Source: Acidobacteriota bacterium
Lineage (GTDB): Bacteria; Acidobacteriota; Blastocatellia; UBA7656
DNA: 46,286 nucleotides
Direction of reading: 5' to 3'
Assembly (NCBI GenBank): GCA_016201275.1
Contig: JACQDB010000154.1
Coordinates: forward strand, 1 to 46,286
A program made the translations under genes and the position numbers. Each line of letters starts with the position of its first letter. Position 1 is the first letter of the stretch. Under the pieces are notes generated by a model. It made no database searches and was not told the origin of the DNA. It worked only from the letters and a program-made list of their open reading frames with translations. Positions 1 through 7,890 of this stretch are shown in pieces.

Positions 1-4
1 ATTT

Positions 5-53
5 ACCCAGCGCTGACGCACTGGGCTATATGCTATCGCCCGCTTCGCGGGCT
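5..53. repeat. Dispersed palindromic repeat unit (cccagcgctgacgc family)
   Basis: The unit has two adjacent small palindromes: acccagcgctgacgcactgggc, given here as its arms cccag and ctggg, followed by cgcccgcttcgcgggc. Near-identical units occur at 23385-23433 and 23507-23552, with a degenerate one around 23456-23490. It is non-coding and has no gene-like reading frame. The unit is cut close to the window start, so more copies may lie upstream. Confidence 0.75.
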
Positions 54-240
54 AAAAAACTATCGCAGTTGATGAAGTTCTGACTTATGGGTAAAAGTAA
101 GACCGTAAGGGAGGGCTTGGATTCGCACGCAAGCCCTCCCTAAGTAGGTAGGCAAAAGTTTTTTGAAAAATAATCACAGAAAACCCTTATTTTTCAGGCT
201 TTTTAATAAATCTTTTTCAAAAGATATACGCAAACCTACT
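54..240. other. Non-coding stretch with two nested inverted repeats
   Basis: I see no gene here. An 11-bp perfect inverted repeat (agggagggctt at 108-118, aagccctccct at 131-141) could form a hairpin with a 12-base loop. A 10-bp inverted repeat (ctaagtaggt at 140-149, acctacttag at 233-242) brackets an AT-rich stretch and ends at the left tip of the next repeat element. No T-tract follows the first hairpin, so it is not a clear terminator. Confidence 0.6.
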
Positions 241-367
241 TAGAGCGGTTTTGGTTTGAGATTACGGAAACCTCAAACCCGTTGAGCGGCGGTCGAAGAC
301 CGGCGCGCGGTCGAAGACCGCTGCTCAACGATAGGGGGGTCAGTACACCCATATGAAAACCGCTCTA
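241..367. repeat. MITE-like element, copy A
   Basis: A 127-bp non-coding element bounded by 12-bp perfect terminal inverted repeats, tagagcggtttt at 241-252 and aaaaccgctcta at 356-367. An internal imperfect inverted repeat runs from gttgagcggcggtc to ccgctgctcaac. Two further copies with the same ends and core lie at 22797-22921 and 29886-30001. The tips begin and end with TA, which fits a TA target-site duplication as made by IS630/Tc1-type transposases. That mechanism is an inference, because no transposase is present in the window. Confidence 0.8.
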
Positions 368-378
368 AAGAGCGACCT

Positions 379-843
379 TTGGTGAAACTTGAATGTTTGC
401 GGTTGATGACAAGTTTGCAACTGAACAAAGCGCGGATGCGCTTGATCTCAAGATTCGTTGATACCTACTTGAAGTTGACGGCGCAGGAGCAAGCGACATT
501 TGAAAAGGAAATTGCTAAACTTGAACCGCGAAGGAGAAAGAAGGTTATGGAATTTACTACAAGCTGGATGAGAGAAGGCATTAAGGTAGGCCTCAAGCAA
601 GGCGAGGAGAGAGGTCTTAAGAAAGGCAAAAAGCTGGGGCTTGAACAAGGCAAACGTCAGGAGGCGCAGGCGCTGATTTTACGCCTACTGAATCGTCAAA
701 TCGGCGCGGTCTCGGTACGTTTGCAAGGGCGAGTCAAAGCCTTATCGCTTGCTCAACTGGAAAAACTCGGCGAGGCGCTTTTAGAATTTTCCAACAAAAA
801 TGATTTAATTGTCTGGCTGGAAAAAATACACCCACCATCATGA
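379..843 (+). pseudogene. C-terminal fragment of an Rpn-family (YhgA-like) / DUF4351 protein
   Basis: The 154 residues match only the C-terminal part of Rpn-family PD-(D/E)XK proteins. After a segment RLISRFVDTYLKL and a linker VMEFTTSWMREGIK comes a charged GL/KQGEE-type repeat at about residues 66-95, then a DUF4351 end (QLEKLGEALLEF, IVWLEK). The N-terminal nuclease domain is missing. The only starts are TTG (379) or internal ATGs, with no Shine-Dalgarno site, and the frame stays open upstream to position 367, exactly the right tip of the MITE-like element. I infer that the gene lost its 5' part, possibly through that insertion. It may still make a short peptide. A related complete small gene lies at 17320-17577. 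Confidence 0.65.
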
Positions 844-924
844 AGTTGCTGGAATTGAGCCGCGTTTTATTGTACACAAAATCACTACGGTCATTTATTT
901 TATGAAAGCAAACCTCTGAATACT

Positions 925-2637
925 ATGTCAGCAAGATCACGATTACTCATAGACGAAATTGAACAACTGCCGACGTGGGCGGCCAAGATGGCGCGCAAGT
1001 ATTACGCCGGTGAAGCCAGTCACTTTCTGCTGCACGGCAACATTTATGATTTGGTGCGTGCGGGCAAAGACTACATTAGCTTGCTCAATTATCTGCAACT
1101 GGAACTGGTCGGCACTAAACACCTGCTCACCTATAATCGCAGCGAAGGTATCAAGTTCGGGTCAACCGAAGCCGAACGCGCCTTTACCAATTTGCTGCGC
1201 GTCGCCGACCCGGTGGGCAGCCGCGAATTGCTTAAACACTTGCCCAAAGACCCGGCGCGCGCCATTCCTTTGCTGGAATATTTTTTACTGTATGGCGAGC
1301 AGGTCGCCGTCATCATTAATTTTTTGGACACCGTGATTCCGACTGGCGACATCAGTTATATGTCCGGCGAAGACCGCACCAATCTGGTCGCCTTTCAACG
1401 CTGGATTACCAGTTCGCGGCTGTTGAAGAAAGATAACATCGTTGTGTTAATCACCGAAAACGTCACCGAAATTCACCCGCGCATACGCCAGAACTCGCGC
1501 CTTGCGGGTATCGAAATTTCCTATCCTGATGATGTCGAACGCTTGGAGTTCATCCGCTATCAGCGCGAACAGTTGCCGAACCTGAAACTGGAGAGCGTCA
1601 ACGATGAGCAGATGTCTTTGATGACTTCGGGTTTGAATCGCGTACATCTGAGTTCGCTGTTGCGAAGCGCTGCCGCCGACAGCGACGGCTTGACGGTTGA
1701 GAAAATTCGCCAGAAGAAGAAAGAGTTGATCGAAGCTGAATGCGTGGGCTTGGTCGAATTCGTTCACCCGCGTCACGGGCTGGATGCCGTAGGCGGCATG
1801 ACCAAAGCCAAAGAGTACATGAAATCCATCGCCAAAACCATGCTCGAAGGCAGCACCGAAGAAGTGCCTATGGGCATATTGATTTCCGGGCCGGTCGGTA
1901 CAGGGAAGACGTTTTTAGCCGAAGCCTTCGCGCACGATTGCGGCTTGAATGTCGTAGCGTTTAAAAATTTCCGCGAACGCTGGGTCGGTTCCAGCGAAGC
2001 CAATCTCGAAAAGATTTTGAACCTGTTACAGACCCTTGCGCCGATAGTCGTTTTGGTTGACGAAGCCGACGCGACCTTGGGGAGCCGCGATTCCGGCGGC
2101 GATTCCGGCGTCGATGCGCGCATCTTTTCCAAGCTCGCGGCATCTATGGGCAATACCAATAATCGTGGGCGCATACTGTGGATATTGATGACTTCGCGCC
2201 CGGATTTACTGCCGATTGATTTGAAACGTCAAGGACGCGCTGAAGAACACATCTCGCTGTTTTACCCGGAAACCGAAAAAGACCGCTTGGAAGTTGTCGA
2301 AGCGATGGTGCGGAAAAATAAGATTGAGCATAAAGTTACGGACTGGCATCCGATCACGAAAAATAAATTGACGCTGTCGGGTGCAGACATTGAATCCATG
2401 CTGATACGTTCGCGGCGCGTTGCCAAGATGGACGGGCGCGACAAGGTGACGCAGCAGGATATCGAAGCGGTCGCCGGTGAATTTACTCCGGCGCGTGATG
2501 AATTGGCGGTCGAGTATCAGATGTTGGTAGCGGCGCGTGAAGCGACCTCGCGGGAAATGATACCGGAAAAATATCGCAGCCTGACGCCTGCGGAATTGAG
2601 CCAGCGCATCGAAGAACTGCGCGGTTTCATACGTTGA
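925..2637 (+). CDS. AAA ATPase with a degenerate first and an active second AAA module
   Basis: 570 residues. The C-terminal AAA module has Walker A GPVGTGKT at 322-329, Walker B IVVLVDEAD at 374-382, a sensor-1-like strand WILMTSRPD and a sensor-2-like end near QGRAEEHISLFYP. The N-terminal ~270 residues look like a second, degenerate AAA module: there is no Walker A (HFLLHGNIYDLV stands near its place), but a Walker-B-like strand VAVIINFLD (127-135), a sensor-1-like VVLITEN (173-179) and an ISYPDDVERLEFI block (198-210) are in the right order. The module boundaries are my reading. The ATG at 925 gives the full first module. The next gene's frame opens 4 bp before this stop. Its substrate and partner are unknown; I cannot name a family. 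Confidence 0.85.
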   Translation: MSARSRLLIDEIEQLPTWAAKMARKYYAGEASHFLLHGNIYDLVRAGKDYISLLNYLQLELVGTKHLLTYNRSEGIKFGSTEAERAFTNLLRVADPVGSRELLKHLPKDPARAIPLLEYFLLYGEQVAVIINFLDTVIPTGDISYMSGEDRTNLVAFQRWITSSRLLKKDNIVVLITENVTEIHPRIRQNSRLAGIEISYPDDVERLEFIRYQREQLPNLKLESVNDEQMSLMTSGLNRVHLSSLLRSAAADSDGLTVEKIRQKKKELIEAECVGLVEFVHPRHGLDAVGGMTKAKEYMKSIAKTMLEGSTEEVPMGILISGPVGTGKTFLAEAFAHDCGLNVVAFKNFRERWVGSSEANLEKILNLLQTLAPIVVLVDEADATLGSRDSGGDSGVDARIFSKLAASMGNTNNRGRILWILMTSRPDLLPIDLKRQGRAEEHISLFYPETEKDRLEVVEAMVRKNKIEHKVTDWHPITKNKLTLSGADIESMLIRSRRVAKMDGRDKVTQQDIEAVAGEFTPARDELAVEYQMLVAAREATSREMIPEKYRSLTPAELSQRIEELRGFIR

Positions 2638-2687
2638 TGACGAATCAGTTGAGGTTGCTTTCGCGACCCTTCAAGGAGTTATACAAA

Positions 2688-3326
2688 ATGTCTGCTGAAG
2701 TTCAGAAGGCAAAAATCAACAAGCGAATCTTGTTGCCTGCCGTGACCCCAACCCCTGTTCCCTTTGAAGCTTTGAAGGTGCGACGGTATTCCTTCAGCGT
2801 CGAAGACTATCACACGATGGTCGAGGCCGGCGTTCTCAAAGAAGACGAACGAGTGGAACTGATTGAAGGAGAGATCGTTGAAATGAGTCCAATTGGCAAA
2901 CGTCATGCATCCTGTGTGAATAGAGTAACAACCCTGCTGATTCGCAGAAGCGGTGATCAGGCAACGACTACTGTGCAAAATCCTGTGCAGGCCAGCAGTT
3001 TTTCAGAGCCGCAGCCTGACCTAGCTTTGTTGAAATATCGCGCCGATTTTTATGCCGCAAGGCTTCCCGTACCGAAAGACATTTTGCTGGTTATCGAAGT
3101 TGCCGATAGCACTGTGGAATATGATCGGGAAGTGAAAATGCCTTTGTATGCGCGAGCGAAAATTCCGCAAGCCGTACTCGTCAATCTGTCCGCCGATGTT
3201 GTCGAAGTTTACGCAAAACCTGTCAGCGGCATATACACGCAGGTGCAAACGCTCAAGCGCGGTCAGTCGTTGACGATTCAGAAACTGCCGAACTTGAAAC
3301 TTTCGATTGAGGAAATTTTAGGTTAA
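2688..3326 (+). CDS. Uma2 family endonuclease-like protein (DUF820)
   Basis: 212 residues. The Uma2 signature is clear: FSVEDYHTMVEAGVL followed by ERVELIEGEIVEMSPIG, then the PD-(D/E)XK core with QPDLALL (Asp111), LLVIEVADST (Glu137) and YDREVKMPLYARAKIP (Lys150), and a C-terminal strand ADVVEVYAKP. Start: the frame is open from 2634, but AAGGAG at 2673-2678 sits at good distance before ATG 2688, so I use that. Uma2 proteins are abundant in cyanobacteria and acidobacteria. Their cellular role is poorly known, though the fold is that of restriction-type nucleases. It is probably co-transcribed with the AAA gene just upstream. Confidence 0.9.
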   Translation: MSAEVQKAKINKRILLPAVTPTPVPFEALKVRRYSFSVEDYHTMVEAGVLKEDERVELIEGEIVEMSPIGKRHASCVNRVTTLLIRRSGDQATTTVQNPVQASSFSEPQPDLALLKYRADFYAARLPVPKDILLVIEVADSTVEYDREVKMPLYARAKIPQAVLVNLSADVVEVYAKPVSGIYTQVQTLKRGQSLTIQKLPNLKLSIEEILG

Positions 3327-3373
3327 TCGAAACGCCGTCAGCGAAACTCACTTCAGCATTTTCTTTCAAGCCC

Positions 3374-3763
3374 ATGACCGATACGCAACTCACGCTTGTT
3401 GTTCTGCCGGATACTCTGGCGGTCTGTCGTTTGCCGCACGATGCGCCGTTGCCGGATTGGGCTTTGAGCGCAGCGTTCTTTTCGGTCACGCGAACGCCTG
3501 ATGAATGGTCCGTCGTCTGTCGGCAAAGTCTGGTTCCCGAAGCGGTGCTATGTGAAAGCGGTTGGCGCGGTTTGAAAGTCGCAGGGACGCTTGCGTTTGC
3601 TTTGACTGGTATCTTAGCTGCGCTGGCCTTGCCGTTGGCAGAAGCCGAAATCAGTATCTTTGCCCTCTCTACTTTCGACACCGACTATCTGCTCGTCAAA
3701 GCAGAGAAATTGCAAGACGCCATCGCCGCTCTATTGGCAGCCGGGCATCACGTTCAGCTTTAG
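3374..3763 (+). CDS. ACT-domain-containing protein
   Basis: 129 residues, cytoplasmic. The C-terminal part has the ACT-like pattern of small CASTOR/ACT_7-type proteins: KVAGTLAFALTGILAALALPLAEAEIS, here noted by its parts GTLAFALTGILAAL and AEISIFALSTFDTDYLLV, then KLQDAIAALLAAGH. The N-terminal half carries a strand LVVLPDTLAVCRL and a DEWSVVC strand, as in the family. ACT domains usually bind amino acids and act allosterically; for this stand-alone type the ligand is not known. The start ATG 3374 has no clear Shine-Dalgarno site. It stands between a Uma2 gene and a secreted glycosidase, and the context adds nothing about function. Confidence 0.8.
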   Translation: MTDTQLTLVVLPDTLAVCRLPHDAPLPDWALSAAFFSVTRTPDEWSVVCRQSLVPEAVLCESGWRGLKVAGTLAFALTGILAALALPLAEAEISIFALSTFDTDYLLVKAEKLQDAIAALLAAGHHVQL

Positions 3764-3795
3764 CCGCACGCAAGTGAAACAGAGTTATGATTCAA

Positions 3796-5547
3796 ATGAA
3801 AAAAATATTAATCGTCCTCTTACTCCTCAACGCTTCCAATGTTCTGGCTTTTGTGTCGCAAAAAGCGAAGGCCAAAGCCAAGCCAGTCGCGCCGAACTGG
3901 GTGGATGCTCAACTGGCGGCGATGACACTCGATGAAAAAATCGGGCAACTAATTATTCCCGCCACGGTGGGAATGTTTCTGACCGAGAACAGCGAGGCCT
4001 TCAAAGAAATCCAACGCGACATCACGCAATTTCATGTGGGTGGCTATCATATGCTGGGCGATGTGACGACTTTGCATGAACCGACGGGGGTGGCGTTGTT
4101 GATTAATCGTATGCAGAAAATGTCGAAGCTGCCGCTCTTTATCACTGCCGATTTTGAAGGCGGCGTCGGCTATCGCTTCATCGGCGCGACCCGTCTGCCC
4201 AGAGGCATGGCGATAGGCGCGACCAATAACGAAGCGATGGCGTTTCAAGCCGGACGCATAGCCGCCGAAGAATGCAAAGCCATCGGCGTCAATGTCAATT
4301 TTTATCCGGTCGTTGATGTCAACAACAACGCTCGCAATCCGGTCATCAACATCCGCTCATTCGGCGGCGAACCGCAGTTGGTGTCGCGCATGGCTCGCGC
4401 TTACATACGCGGTTTGCAGGGCGCTGGGGTGATGGCAACCGCGAAACATTTTCCCGGTCACGGCGACACCTCCACCGATTCGCACTTGGAATTGCCGGTC
4501 GTAGATATAGACCGGGCGCGCCTGGATAAAATCGAATTGCCGCCGTTTCGCGCTGCCGTTGAAGAAGGCGTAGGCGGCGTGATGAGCGCGCACATCGCGC
4601 TGCCGCAGATTGTTGCCGATAACACCCCGGCGACGCTTTCGCCGAAAATGTTGACCGATATACTACGCCACGACATCGGTTTTACCGGCGTCATTTTCAC
4701 CGACGCTTTGACGATGCGCGGCGTGGCGGCGCGATACCCGGAAGGTGAAGCGGCGGTGCGCGCTTTCAAAGCGGGCGCGGATATTTTGTTGTATCCGCCG
4801 AGCGTCGAAAAGGCGTTCAATGCCATGAAACAGGCAGTGCAAACGGGCGACGTGAAAGAAGCCAAGCTCGATGAAGCGGTGCGAAGAATCCTGGCGGCAA
4901 AACAGAAAATGGAACTCGATAAAAAGCGCTTTGCCGATATGGATAAACTCGCTGCGCTGCTTGGCAACCCGGAAAATCAGGCGCAAGCGGCAGAGATCAT
5001 GCAAAACGCCATCACCTTGGTGCGCGACAATCGCCAAGTGTTGCCGTTGAAATTGACGCCGGAAAAACGTGTGCTGTGTATTTCCCTGGTTGACAGCGGC
5101 GAAGCGGTGCCGCCGTTTGTCCCCGGCAAAACCTTTTTGACCGGCTTGTTGCAGCGTCACAAAAACACCATTAACGTGAGCGTGACGCCTCGAACCTCGC
5201 CGCTGGAATTTGAATTGATTCGCAAGCTGGCGACCTTTGCCGATGTCATCATCGTCAATGCGTTCGTTCGCATAGCCGCTTATAAAGGCTCTATAGATTT
5301 GAGCGACGGGGAGGTGAATTTTTTGAAAGGGTTGTCGGCTGCCGAAAAGCCTCTGGCGTTTGTGTTGTACGGCAGTCCCTATCTGCTTTCCTTCATCCCC
5401 GAATTGCCGACTTACATATTGGCTTACGAATATTATCCGGCTGCCGAAGAAGCGGCCTTGAAGGCGGTGCTTGGCGAGCGTGAATTCAAAGGCTGTTTGC
5501 CGGTTGAACTGCCGGGGTTTTACCCGCTGGGCTATCGCTTGAAATAG
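3796..5547 (+). CDS. nagZ: Secreted glycoside hydrolase family 3, beta-N-acetylhexosaminidase (NagZ-type)
   Basis: 583 residues from ATG 3796 (an in-frame ATG at 3787 is also possible; neither has a strong ribosome site). MKKILIVLLLLNASNVLA is a signal peptide, so the enzyme is exported. The N-terminal TIM barrel has MTLDEKIGQL, the NagZ hallmark KHFPGHGDT (217-225) with a D-S-H dyad (228-230) that serves as the acid/base in NagZ enzymes, and GVIFTDALTMRGV with the nucleophile Asp at 303. A second domain (about 400-583) resembles the GH3 C-terminal domain. The NagZ hallmark supports removal of N-acetylglucosamine from muropeptides or similar beta-linked chains. Export and two domains are closer to the B. 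subtilis type than to the short cytoplasmic E. coli enzyme. Confidence 0.85.
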   Translation: MKKILIVLLLLNASNVLAFVSQKAKAKAKPVAPNWVDAQLAAMTLDEKIGQLIIPATVGMFLTENSEAFKEIQRDITQFHVGGYHMLGDVTTLHEPTGVALLINRMQKMSKLPLFITADFEGGVGYRFIGATRLPRGMAIGATNNEAMAFQAGRIAAEECKAIGVNVNFYPVVDVNNNARNPVINIRSFGGEPQLVSRMARAYIRGLQGAGVMATAKHFPGHGDTSTDSHLELPVVDIDRARLDKIELPPFRAAVEEGVGGVMSAHIALPQIVADNTPATLSPKMLTDILRHDIGFTGVIFTDALTMRGVAARYPEGEAAVRAFKAGADILLYPPSVEKAFNAMKQAVQTGDVKEAKLDEAVRRILAAKQKMELDKKRFADMDKLAALLGNPENQAQAAEIMQNAITLVRDNRQVLPLKLTPEKRVLCISLVDSGEAVPPFVPGKTFLTGLLQRHKNTINVSVTPRTSPLEFELIRKLATFADVIIVNAFVRIAAYKGSIDLSDGEVNFLKGLSAAEKPLAFVLYGSPYLLSFIPELPTYILAYEYYPAAEEAALKAVLGEREFKGCLPVELPGFYPLGYRLK

Positions 5548-5629
5548 TGTGGTGCGGCTTGCGGAAAAAAACTTCCAGGCTGCAACTGCAATTCGATTTT
5601 CAAACCGGAGGCACACGGGGATTCAAGGC

Positions 5630-5830
5630 ATGAAAATGGGCACTTGGTCAAACCGCAAGCAAGGCATCGTTTCCGATTTCACCGCGAGCGGCAGGCGCGT
5701 CACCTTAATCAAGGGAAACGAGCCGCAGGTGCTGGCTTCGATACGCCAAGCAATGATAGTTTATCCCTTGGTCGGATTGCTCATCGCGGCAGTGGTGAAC
5801 CTGGTCGTCTGGCTGATGTTGAAGCGATAA
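5630..5830 (+). CDS. Small membrane protein, unrecognised
   Basis: 66 residues from ATG 5630; the frame is open from 5549, but that upstream part looks non-coding. A basic N-terminal half (GTWSNRKQGIVSDFTASGRR) precedes one predicted membrane helix, MIVYPLVGLLIAAVVNLVVW, at about 46-64, ending in LMLKR. I recognise no family. It lies just after the glycosidase and ends 18 bp before the DUF2203 gene, so the three may be one transcript. Confidence 0.5.
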   Translation: MKMGTWSNRKQGIVSDFTASGRRVTLIKGNEPQVLASIRQAMIVYPLVGLLIAAVVNLVVWLMLKR

Positions 5831-5848
5831 GGATTGAGTGTCAAGTTT

Positions 5849-6283
5849 ATGCAAATGGAAACTGAAGGTAAAATTAAACTATTTACGTTGACCGAGGCGC
5901 GCCTATTGTTGCCCAGAGTTCGCAAGCTGATGGAGCGCATCAGCGCCGAACGCCGCTTGCTGATGAATGTGCATAGCGATATTGAGCGCGCCAGGAAAAA
6001 TTCCGAAGGCGGCGGCGGCAGCCCTTACGGCGCTTATTACTTAAACCACATCACCAGCTTTGGCCGCGCCGTGCGCGAGGTCGAACGTCTGGGTGTGCAG
6101 ATCAAGGATTTCGACAAAGGGTTGATTGATTTCCCCTGTTCCTACAAAGGCCGCATCGTGTTGTTGTGCTGGAAAATCGGTGAGACGGAGATTGACTACT
6201 GGCACGAAATAGAAGCAGGCTACGCCGGTCGCCGCTTGATTACCGACGACTTCGACGAGCCGGTTGGAAACTCTATGGATTGA
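5849..6283 (+). CDS. DUF2203 family protein
   Basis: 144 residues. The family pattern is visible: FTLTEARLLLPRVRKLMERI at the start, a central helix with GRAVREVERLGVQIKD, then GLIDFPCSYKGRIVLLCWK and IDYWHEIEAGYAGRR near the end. DUF2203 proteins are small cytoplasmic helical proteins of unknown function, common in Acidobacteriota and other groups. Start is uncertain: TTG 5834, ATG 5849 and ATG 5855 are all in frame, and I use the first ATG. The stop is 25 bp from the 3' end of a convergent tatA gene. Confidence 0.85.
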   Translation: MQMETEGKIKLFTLTEARLLLPRVRKLMERISAERRLLMNVHSDIERARKNSEGGGGSPYGAYYLNHITSFGRAVREVERLGVQIKDFDKGLIDFPCSYKGRIVLLCWKIGETEIDYWHEIEAGYAGRRLITDDFDEPVGNSMD

Positions 6284-6307
6284 CGCAGGCGGAAAATCGC
6301 GTCGCAG

Positions 6308-6487
6308 CTATTTGCTTTCTTCTTTGCGCGCTTCAATTTTCGGCGTCTCTTCGCCGTGCATTCCTTCTTTGAAATTCCGTATGCCTTGTCCCAAGCCTTT
6401 GGCCAACTCCGGAATTTTGCGCGATCCAAAGAGGATGACAATGATCAAAATAATAATTAATAGCTCTGGCATTCCAAGACCCATCAT
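6308..6487 (-). CDS. tatA: TatA/E-type twin-arginine translocase subunit, 59 residues
   Basis: Reading the minus strand from ATG at 6487 gives 59 residues: MMGLGMPELLIIILIIVILF, then the hallmark FGSRKIPELAKGLGQGIRNF, a short acidic/basic tail and a stop at 6308-6310. One membrane helix followed by an amphipathic helix is the TatA plan, and FGxxKxPELAKxLG is diagnostic. A Shine-Dalgarno site AAGGGAG lies about 9 bp upstream of the start. The tail is only about 20 residues, shorter than in the second tatA at 32631, which precedes tatC. So the genome has at least two TatA-type genes, and this one stands alone between plus-strand genes. Confidence 0.88.
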   Translation of the reverse strand: MMGLGMPELLIIILIIVILFGSRKIPELAKGLGQGIRNFKEGMHGEETPKIEARKEESK

Positions 6488-6630
6488 AAATGTAAACTCC
6501 CTTTTTGCAAGATACTTCGATTTTAGACTCCGCTCTTATGGGTGTCAATCAGCAATAAAATAAAGCTCGGCGCAGCCCGGTGAAAAAGTAATTTTCACTA
6601 ATAAAATCAGGCTTTTTCACACTTTTTTGA

Positions 6631-6659
6631 TTGCAAGTTGAACGCAGGTGTAGTAATCT
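6631..6659 (+). promoter_or_regulatory. Candidate sigma-70-type promoter for the HU gene
   Basis: TTGCAA (6631-6636) and TAATCT (6654-6659) are separated by 17 bp. This would give an untranslated leader of about 170 nt before the HU start at 6836. The match is moderate and other positions are possible; the rest of 6488-6835 holds no gene I can support. Confidence 0.35.
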
Positions 6660-6835
6660 TGGCGTCGCACTCATGCTTGTTTGAGGACTTCAACCAAGTT
6701 CTTGAACAAATTTTTGACAGCCGGAAATCACGACCGACCGACCTCACGCTGCGGCTTCGCGTCGTGGTTTTACAAACCGTTAAAGACTTCCTGCGTCGAA
6801 CGCAGAGATTAATTTTAGGAGAGGGACACAAAAAT

Positions 6836-7150
6836 ATGGCAACCGCAAAAGCAGTGAAGAAAATGTCTAAGACTCAATTGACCGCCGAGTTGGCTGAAGT
6901 AACCAGCACCAACAAAAAGGCCGCCGCGCAGTTTCTGGATTCCTTGACGGCCATCGCCTATCGCGAAACCAAAAAGAATGGAGAATTCACCGTTCCCGGC
7001 ATCGGCAAATTGGTGAAGGCGCATCGCAAAGCCCGCAAGGGTCGCAACCCGGCAACCGGCGAAGCGATTAAAATCGCTGCCAAAACCGTGGTGAAATTTC
7101 GCGTCGCCAAAGCTGCCAAAGATTCTGTGCTGGGCGCTGCCAAGAAGTAA
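6836..7150 (+). CDS. HU/IHF-family DNA-binding protein
   Basis: 104 residues. The fold markers of HU are present: an N-terminal helix pair (SKTQLTAELAEVTSTNKKAA), FTVPGIGKLVKAHRKARKGR, and the DNA-intercalating arm with GRNPATGEAIKI and Pro72, then KTVVKFRVAKAAKDSVLG. It binds and bends DNA and compacts the nucleoid. An Ala/Lys N-terminal tag and lysine-rich C-terminus add charge. Start: ATG 6836 with AGGAGAGG at 6817-6824; the frame is open further upstream, but that part lacks homology. The gene is monocistronic, ending in a strong terminator at 7212-7250. Confidence 0.93.
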   Translation: MATAKAVKKMSKTQLTAELAEVTSTNKKAAAQFLDSLTAIAYRETKKNGEFTVPGIGKLVKAHRKARKGRNPATGEAIKIAAKTVVKFRVAKAAKDSVLGAAKK

Positions 7151-7211
7151 ATCACCCGTATTTTCGGCCTTATCCAATAGGCGGAATGTTGGTTTTCAAG
7201 TTATTCATCGT

Positions 7212-7250
7212 CTGCCGATTTAGCTGCCAAGCTAAATCGGCAGTTTTTTT
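7212..7250 (+). terminator. Strong intrinsic terminator after HU
   Basis: A 13-bp perfect stem (ctgccgatttagc at 7212-7224, gctaaatcggcag at 7231-7243) with a 6-base loop, followed directly by seven Ts. Confidence 0.92.
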
Positions 7251-7318
7251 GCTTGCCATTCATCTTGCGTGGTTGCCTCCTCATATCAAGGCGCAAGCCA
7301 AGGATCATACGGGTTTCG

Positions 7319-7780
7319 ATGACTTATAAACAGCCGCGCTCCATACAGGTAGTGATCTTTTCACTGCGCCAAGCGCGCCGCGAGGTGCTTTTGCTCAAGC
7401 GCCTGGCGAGTCACGGCGGTTTCTGGCAATTCGTCACCGGCTCGCTCGAAGCGGATGAAACCCACAGGCAGGCCGCCGTCCGCGAAGTCTTCGAGGAGAC
7501 CGGCATCCTTTGCCGCGAAGATGAATTGATAGACCTCCAACTCACCAACGTCTTTGCCATCGCGCCATTGTGGCGCGCGCGCTTCGCCCCCGGCGTGACT
7601 CATAATGAAGAGGTCTGTTTTGCGCTGCCGGTTGAACCCGGTGCGGTGCGCCTGGATACACGAGAGCATCAAGCGTATTGCTGGTGCGAAGTTGCCGAAG
7701 CCACGGCCTTGCTATATTGGGAGAGCAGTCAAAAGGCGCTGGCGAAACTGCTACAGAGGGAAGCCGCAGACGAGGCTTGA
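7319..7780 (+). CDS. nudB: Dihydroneopterin triphosphate pyrophosphatase (Nudix)
   Basis: 153 residues from ATG 7319. The Nudix box is complete at 41-63 (GSLEADETHRQAAVREV then FEETGI). Around it are the NudB-specific features YKQPRSIQVVIF at the start, GFWQFVTGS, WRARFAPGVTHNEEVCFALP and the helix LLYWESSQKAL, which align by eye along the whole length of the E. coli enzyme. It removes pyrophosphate from dihydroneopterin triphosphate in folate synthesis. The frame is open back to 7253, but that part overlaps the HU terminator region and lacks homology. No other folate gene is nearby. Confidence 0.85.
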   Translation: MTYKQPRSIQVVIFSLRQARREVLLLKRLASHGGFWQFVTGSLEADETHRQAAVREVFEETGILCREDELIDLQLTNVFAIAPLWRARFAPGVTHNEEVCFALPVEPGAVRLDTREHQAYCWCEVAEATALLYWESSQKALAKLLQREAADEA

Positions 7781-7890
7781 TGCCCTTGCGATGCAGCGGA
7801 GTAGAGAGAAATAATCAATAAAATCGGGCGTTTTTCACGACTCAGAAGGTTGACGAGCCTTTCGGTGCGAAGAAGAAATCTGCTGTCACT

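Noticed and set aside
4663-5616. Long minus-strand frame opposite the GH3 gene (317 codons)
   Set aside because: It is the antisense shadow of a clear enzyme gene; its composition (many Arg, Gln, His, Phe) is that of a reverse-complemented frame. The same holds for 38090-39379 and 34819-35706.
6220-6548. Two frames on the minus strand overlapping the small tatA
   Set aside because: They are out of frame with the TatA reading, which has the membrane helix, hinge motif and ribosome site.
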